From contig NW_013547014.1 in NCBI RefSeq assembly GCF_000711695.1, positions 1 to 64,000 of the forward strand: a DNA stretch of 64,000 nucleotides, read 5' to 3'. Below the pieces are notes generated by a model. The model was not told the DNA's origin. It was given only the letters and a program-made list of their open reading frames with translations, and did not search any database. Of the stretch, positions 58,244-64,000 are shown piece after piece (positions within the stretch are counted from its first letter, which is position 1; each line of letters opens with the position of its first letter). The translations under genes were made by a program, and so were the position numbers. The stretch is from Tilletiaria anomala UBC 951. Taxonomy: Eukaryota > Basidiomycota > Exobasidiomycetes > Georgefischeriales > Tilletiariaceae.

Positions 58244-58301
58244 GTCACGTGACTAGAAGCCAAAGCGAGCTGTCATCTGGTCACATAGTCTGTGTCACGT
58301 G
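58244..58301. promoter_or_regulatory. Pair of CACGTG E-boxes upstream of the SUN gene
   Basis: Two palindromic E-boxes, GTCACGTGAC (58244-58253) and GTCACGTGGC (58294-58303), lie 50 bases apart, with a related half site GGTCACAT between them. CACGTG flanked by GTCA is the preferred site of Cbf1-type bHLH factors. They sit about 620 bases upstream of the SUN start codon, the nearest start. Confidence 0.5.
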
Positions 58302-59940
58302 GCACACCGGCTATATCTGGGGGAGAAACAGTTTGGCGTGCATTGGTCTGTTTGTATTTGTAAACCAAATGTTTTGCATGTAGTGCTTAGTCTGGAACTA
58401 TTTTGTCCAATCAGAAACAAATTTAAAATCAGGAATCATTTCAGGTCCAATCACTCCAACTTCACAAAATTTAATTGATCATCATTCGTGTCCACTTGGT
58501 ATGACGCAGGGGGTGAAAGTCGGTAACACAGTACGAGCAATGCCAAAGCCAAAGAACAGTGTTGAAACTATGCCCTCCAGTCACAAATAGTGGAAAGCTA
58601 GGATGGGGTTACATGAAAGGAGGATTGCTCGTACAGGAAACAAAAGTTCTACGCAGTGAGCCTATCACTTTGTTGCTGCCCGTGGTTGAATATCTCTCCG
58701 TCTTGCTACGCTATATCTTGTCTTCACGTGAATCATCCCCGTGCTTTATATGCCCGACTGCCGACTCTCTCATATCCTTATAATATCGTCTTACTAATAC
58801 AAACCACAGTCACAGGCGCTTGACAATGGATCTCCAACCTCTGCCATCCCAATCCCACAATTCAGTATTTCATTCGAGAGAAAGAGATTCAAGTCCCAAA
58901 GTTGATTTCAACTTTTGACTGATCTGCGACAAGTAGAGCAAGTACGCTTGGTGACTTTGCGTCCATGCAGATCGTCCCCCGGTGTGATATGCGCACGTCC
59001 ACAGCACAGAGAGCCTTTTCCTTACCGTTATTTTTCAATTGGCTGTGGACATCACATGTGTGTCATGAGTCGGCGTCGAGCGGACCACCTAATGAAAGAA
59101 CAAAGGACCAAAGCTCGAGGTTGCTTATAGGTCAGCCATCTACACTGCATATCTCCTTCGAAGCGAGCACATCGCGCAGCTTGCACACGTCCTGCTCGTT
59201 CTTCTGTGGACAGATGTGTCGCTACTGCAAGAAACAGGACATAGCGAGAAAGACAAGTTCAGTCCACCGTTCCTTTCGGCACTTGCAGCGGCGTGCGTCG
59301 AAGCCGAGCGGGTCACCCCCACCAGCCATTGCTCAACAAGCAGACGCAACCTCCTACGTCGCCAGGCGATTCATCTAGGATATCACTTACCTCTTCGAGC
59401 AGAATATCATCACCTGTGGGCAGTGCCCCTAACCCTCAACACATGTGGTGGACCAAGAGCCGTATGCTAATCCAATGCCATCCCCACTGTGACGGCTCGA
59501 CTGCCTCGAACCACGTTGATGATGCACAGAAGCGGATGGAGCATCGGTGATGCAATACCCAATCCTGCCCCTCATGGCGAATAAAGACATACAGCTCCTT
59601 TCACAGCAGTTCCTTAACCTGCGCGTTGTCAAAGCCGTCATGCTGTCCACAGTCCTCTTCCGGGCTGAGTAACTGCTGCTGTGCCGCAAGAAGGGCTGGC
59701 ATATGCAATGTACTTCTACACGCCGAGCGCATCGGACGAACTCGCCTTCCGGCCAGAGCGACATGGTCGGCATCACCGAGCACACCTCAGGCAACTTGTA
59801 CCGCAGCTAAATGAAGCAGTCAGCAGGCGCGCCTGTGCACAGCGAAAAGTCGAGCAATGAGGAAAAACTCAGCCCGGCCAACTATATCGAGGTCGTCCCC
59901 CACTGATAGGACCCACCAGTCAGGGTGGGAGTGGTACAGA

Positions 59941-59950
59941 GGGGGGGGGG
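59941..59950. repeat. Poly-G homopolymer (10 bases)
   Basis: Ten consecutive G residues in non-coding sequence. Confidence 0.8.
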
Positions 59951-60455
59951 ACAAGTGGAAGACAGCGGGAAGGATCACAGTGGGACAGGCTGCCCTCGGA
60001 AACTTCGCTTGGAGTGAGGTAGCCAGGCCTTCGAAGAATCTCACCTCGGCGATATCCACGAGCCTCACTTTTGAACGAACACAGGCGCCGGCGCTGGGAT
60101 AGCCAGCCGAATTTTCTCGGCCTCCTCATTCGGGCTTTCTTTTTCACGCCGCATGACCATATCATCATCTTTCCTTTGCTAAAGATGCACGTCCCTGGGC
60201 TCATGACCGCTCGATGGGCGGACTGCACCATTTAATTGCCTCACGACGTCAATGCAGCCTCCCATGTACTCTTGTTCACATGCTTATGTCTCACGTCACT
60301 GCATGAAGCCATTCATTTTCTTTGTAGCTTAGCTAGCCGAACTATGGTCAGCACTCGCATGCAGTACACACACATGCACACACGACTTTGAGAAAAGGCT
60401 GCGCTTTGTGCAAAGCACAGCATACATCAAGCAATACCGCCGTGTCAAACGTGCG

Positions 60456-63400
60456 TCAAAATCCGCCAATGAGCACTTCCGCGATGGTCGAAAGCGCCAA
60501 GTCCTTCACGACAAGCGGGTCGGCGAGCTGGAGTCCCGGATCGTCCCGCTGCGCATCCGATTTGCGTTGCGCCTGGTCCCGGTCGCTCCACCAGCCCATC
60601 AGGAAGATGCGCAGCCCGCCGACTTTGGCCAGGCCCTGCACTTCGGACAAATACATCGCGCAGAGCTCTGCAGTTGCTTCGCCCGCGATGGAATTCTGCT
60701 GCCCATCGCCCTCGCCATCAGCATCGGCGTTGTCGAGCACGGCAGACGATGCAGAGAGCCGCAGCGGCGGCAGGAACTCGAGGCTGTTGCCGAGCTTGTG
60801 CACTTCCTCATCCGGAATATCCAGAGCAGTGTCTGTGACGTCGACATGCGGCTGTGGGAGTGAAGGGTGAGTCCTGCGGAGGGGGGGTAGCTCCATGCCC
60901 CTCCCCAGCGGAGGGCTCTTCGGTGGTAGTGGCGGCACGTCCGTCCTGTCTGCTGGTGCGGTAGAAGGCGGCGGCCCAGCGCCACTCGCAGGCACGCTAC
61001 CTGATGCAGTCGGCGTGTCCGGTCTGCTATCTGATCCAAGAGACGTAGATCGTGTCGCCCATGACGCCTGCCGGCTGGCGGAATGTGACGACCAAGGTGA
61101 GGCCGACGAGGACGAAGGGGTGGAAGGCGACATAGTCGATGCTTCGCCCGTAGAACGCACTGCGTAGCCACGCTTTTGCGCTGGCATCGACGACCTGCAT
61201 GCCAGCTGAACGGGAGTAGGCAGCGACGATAACGTAGCCGCTTGGACCCCTTCGGCCGCCGTCGGGAAGCTTGGCTTGGTGAATTGCACCGCAAGGCGGA
61301 TCCATCGACCTTGCTGCTGGTTCTGTGTCACCCTCGTCACCAACGTCGACATTGATTGCTGGTGCTGTTGCTGGTGCTGTTGCTGGTGCTGGGAGGCAAA
61401 GGACGATTGCTGTAGTGAGCCACGACGGCTATCTGGCGCTAGCGAAGCGCGAGAGGACATGTTCGAACTCTTGGCAACCTCGCTTAGCGGGCGGTCATCA
61501 TCACTATCGTCCGCATCGTCGTCGTGGCGCGAGTGCGAAGTAGCTGTACAGATGAGCAGCGCATCGCGCACCCAAATCTGGAAGCGGATGTAGAAAGGCT
61601 CGAGAATTGTTGGCTCTTGTGGCAACTCAACCACGCGCACATGACACTGAAGTAGCATCGGCGCTTCGATTCCGATGCTCTTCGGCACGGGCGGAGGCCG
61701 TACGCTAGCGTCCGGCTGGGGTGTCATGGAAGCGCTGCACGGGACAAGCGCCTCCAGTTCTGGCGAGCAGAAGACTGGGGCTTCGTGCTTCACTTCATGC
61801 ATAAACATGGGCGTCTGCAAGTGGCAAGCTTCACCCATTGTCGTTCGCCAGCGGACATCAATCTTGCCTAGAGGAGTCGAGATGGTGAACGGTTGCGCAA
61901 GATTATGCTGCTCGCGTGTGGTCATGTCTCCCGCAAGGTTCGATACTTCAGAAGGAGGTAATGCAGCCCGCACGGATGTCTCCTCGGGACTGGGGCTGTT
62001 TGGGAGGTGCTCGGGGACGGCAGACCGCGATTGGCCGCCGGCGTGGGATCGGCCCTGCGGCAGTACCGGCGCCTGTTGGAAGCTGTAAGATGATGAGCGA
62101 TAGGACACGCCACCAGACCTTGCATGTAGTGTCAACGGGCTGGCAAAGGACGGGGGATATGGTGGCAGAGGAATGTTTTGCGTCTTTGTTGAGGGGTAGA
62201 GCGCGAAAAGAAAATGATACGATTCATTCGGTAAAACCATGATCGGCCCGCAATCGCTGCGCTTCTTCGTTGTCGCAGCTTGCTTCCCGTGTACCAAAAC
62301 ATCGAGGCCCTCACTCCAATTGCTGCTACGGAGCTCTGGCCGATCGACCCTCTCCCAACACCATCGACTTGGCTTGGTCCTGTTCTCCGCATCTGAATCA
62401 CTATCGAACAGGCGTATGTCTTCGATGACCATCGGAAGCGCAGCCGCCTCAGCGCCAAGATTGGAAACTTGAACTTCAAGCAGCACTTTTTCCCGTATGT
62501 GGTGACTCTTATGCAAGCGCTCTCCGGGAGAGATGGGTACGTGTGTCTTCATGCGCACAGATAGAGGGCACTCGGCGACGTTGAACCGGTAGAGTTTACG
62601 AAGAGTAGATTCTCGATACTCTTGCTTCTGCTGCGGTGGCGTCTCCGAAGAATGAGTGGGGTAGAGTGGAGCGTTTGCACCACTGGTTGGGGTATAGTAG
62701 GTCACAGTGCAGATTAAGACGTGTGGCCCGACCTGAGAAATGTCGTGCTTGACAACGGTTTGCAGCTTTTGGCCCTGTTCCAGCCGTTTGGATTCAATAG
62801 AAATGCTGCCGGCCGGATCGTCCGTTTCGTCTAACGCGGCAGGAGGGATGTGGATGTGAGTAAGGAGAGAAGTGTATGTTCGGGCGGCTTGCGCAGGATC
62901 CAAATTTGATTGCGCTGACGAAGCAGCTGCACCTGGTCCATACTGCATCTCCACCCGCAAGGACACGCCGGCTACATCCGACGGAGACTCGTTATTTACG
63001 CAGACAAAAGCCGAAAAGGTCTCTCCAAAGTCTGACGAGACAGAGCGGATTGAGTTAGTCCTCGTCCATAGAGATTGCGGATGCCAGAAGCGAGATGGTA
63101 AGCGCCGTGCACTCACAGACTGTCCCGAAGCTTGCAGGCAGCATAAGTATGTTTGAGATGGGCCAATCCCTCACAGTGCTCATCCTTTGATCGTTGATAT
63201 GAGAGGAGTTATATTTCTGTGACTCAAGTGGAGGGGGCTCATTGACTACCAGCTCGTCACGAGCAGCCTGATGCCAAGCTTCCTGCACCTGTCGCAAAGT
63301 TGATCGCCAATGAGATTCGTCTTCAGCGCTCGTCGGTGCGTGATGATAAGAGCTGTAGCGCAACAACTCATTGATCTCCTCCTGTGTCATTTCAGGATCA

Positions 63401-64000
63401 AGAGCGTTCCAGAGAGCTTTTTGCTCCTTCTCCCGATCGAAAGCCCCAGAATTTAGCAAGGCAGCCTCCGCGGCTTGATAATCCTCGCCTTCGAAGTAAG
63501 GCCGTTCATATGTAGCGAGCGATGGTTGGGAGATGCGCATGACTTTGAGCGAGAGGGGGTGTCCGGACGCGCTGTTGGAAAGGGAGGTAGGAGGAACATG
63601 CTGGGTACCTGCGCCACGTCCTTGAGCTGAAGGCGCGGACGTGGCAAAACTAGTCTGAGCGTAACTAACAGGCGCGCTACTTTCCCCGACGTTTAGAGCC
63701 ATGGGTGGTGGAGGGACGTACACCGAAGGGTAAGCATGCGAAGAGCGCCCTGCTTGATGGGAGTATGCAGACCCTATCTGAGCAGAAACCCCTCGAGCCT
63801 CGCCCCTCGGCGGTGGTGGTGGTGGTTGAGCTGCGGGCAGAGGCTGTGTTTGGATCCCAGCTTCTGATTGGAAGGCCGCAACCGTCGGACCGTGTCCGCT
63901 GAAGGAAGGTCGACCCCCGGCTGATGATGCCGAAGAGATGCTACTGGAACGCACAAGCTCTTGCCTTCCTACAGCGCTACCCGCGCTACTCCCTACTCCA
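60456..64000 (-). CDS. TRAPPC13: TRAPP complex subunit TRAPPC13 (DUF974), 5' end cut by window
   Basis: Exons run from the right edge (frame open to 64000) to 63117, then 63031-60456, for at least 1150 codons. The conserved part begins HPLSLKVMRISQPSL, the start of human TRAPPC13 (ALKVMRLTKPTL). The splice joins LPASFGTV to YFGETFSAFVCVNNES, the family's 'L-GETFSSY-VHN' motif. Further blocks are DISQVGPHVLICTVTYYTP, LYRFNVAECPLSVRMKTHV and EKVLLEVQVSNLG. The subunit belongs to metazoan and fungal TRAPPIII, a Rab GTPase exchange complex acting in Golgi traffic and autophagy. It is far longer than human TRAPPC13 (417) because of an N-terminal extension and several Ser/Pro/Gln-rich insertions, including a Gln/His repeat and a Pro-rich stretch (VPPLPPKSPPLGRGMELPPL). 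The start codon is not visible for certain and may lie outside. Confidence 0.88.
61357..61391. repeat. 12-base tandem repeat coding Gln/His in TRAPPC13
   Basis: Nearly three copies of TGCTGGTGCTGT. On the coding (minus) strand they give a Gln-His-Gln-Gln pattern inside a low-complexity insertion. Such a repeat is likely to vary in length between strains. Confidence 0.8.

Larger units (their letters stand above)
57624..60455. other. Longest gene-free stretch of the window (2.8 kb)
   Basis: It lies between the start of the SUN gene and the end of TRAPPC13. The part nearest SUN contains two CACGTG E-boxes (58244-58301). The part at 58380-58900 is AT-rich, with two CCAAT-type GTCCAATCA repeats (about 58407 and 58448). 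Open frames around 58965-59378 (+), 59794-59429 (-) and 60068-59820 (-) have no known motif. A run of ten G is at 59941-59950. No terminal repeats or transposase remains were recognised, but a decayed element could be missed by eye. Confidence 0.4.

Noticed and set aside
58965-59378. Plus-strand open frame of 137 codons in the 2.8-kb gap
   Set aside because: Ser/Arg-rich, without a known motif; frames on the other strand are just as open.
59429-59794. Minus-strand open frame of 121 codons
   Set aside because: No motif, and no extension by plausible splicing in either direction.
1-64000. CRISPR arrays, rRNA genes, intact transposons or LTR elements
   Set aside because: No regularly spaced repeats, rRNA-like sequence, reverse transcriptase or transposase motifs, or paired long terminal repeats were seen. 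Short or very old remains could be missed by eye.

Overview
This window is nuclear DNA of a fungus. It holds dense, intron-rich protein genes on both strands, with introns mostly 55-90 bases long, GT-AG borders and clear branch-point/acceptor tracts. Gene content (SET-type and bromodomain chromatin proteins, a SUN protein, TRAPPC13, a GH5_12 steryl-glucosidase) plus GC-rich coding and Ser/Ala/Gln-rich linkers point to a basidiomycete, most likely a smut relative (Ustilaginomycotina). That placement is inference; no rRNA or marker gene is present. Exon joins given below were worked out by hand from reading frame, splice consensus and family similarity.

Layout. 1-14.4 kb: the 3' end of a choline-transporter-like gene, an R3H-SUZ RNA-binding protein (-), a Ubp3/USP10-type deubiquitinase (+), a SCAMP (-), an RSC4-like protein with three bromodomains (+) and a small Yar1-like ankyrin protein (-). 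14.8-24.5 kb: an ergosteryl-beta-glucosidase with eleven exons (+), a decayed phospholipase C-type gene (+), mitochondrial release factor 1 (-) and proteasome alpha4 (+). 24.5-34 kb: BCS1 (-), V-ATPase subunit H (-), mitoribosomal mL46 (+) and TSR1 (-). 34-36.7 kb is gene-poor and holds a decayed DUF5872 gene (-). 36.7-48.3 kb: peroxisomal PCS60 (+), a SET-domain/TAD3 fusion (+), a WKF-domain nuclear protein (-) and a CaM-kinase/hormone-sensitive-lipase-like fusion (+). 49-64 kb: a PAC4-like proteasome chaperone (-), the CPSF-73 endonuclease YSH1 (+), a 1315-residue SUN protein (-), a 2.8-kb stretch with no recognised gene, and the 3' part of TRAPPC13 (-), cut by the window edge.

The genes are mostly unrelated housekeeping functions: protein turnover, translation and ribosome assembly, membrane traffic, mitochondrial assembly, chromatin and mRNA 3'-end formation. 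There is no biosynthetic cluster, CRISPR array, rRNA gene, convincing tRNA gene or recognisable intact transposon. The most unusual items are two apparent gene fusions: Ca2+/calmodulin-type kinase with an alpha/beta-hydrolase, and SET methyltransferase domain with the tRNA adenosine deaminase subunit TAD3. Next is a tandem duplication inside the bromodomain gene that carried an intron with it.
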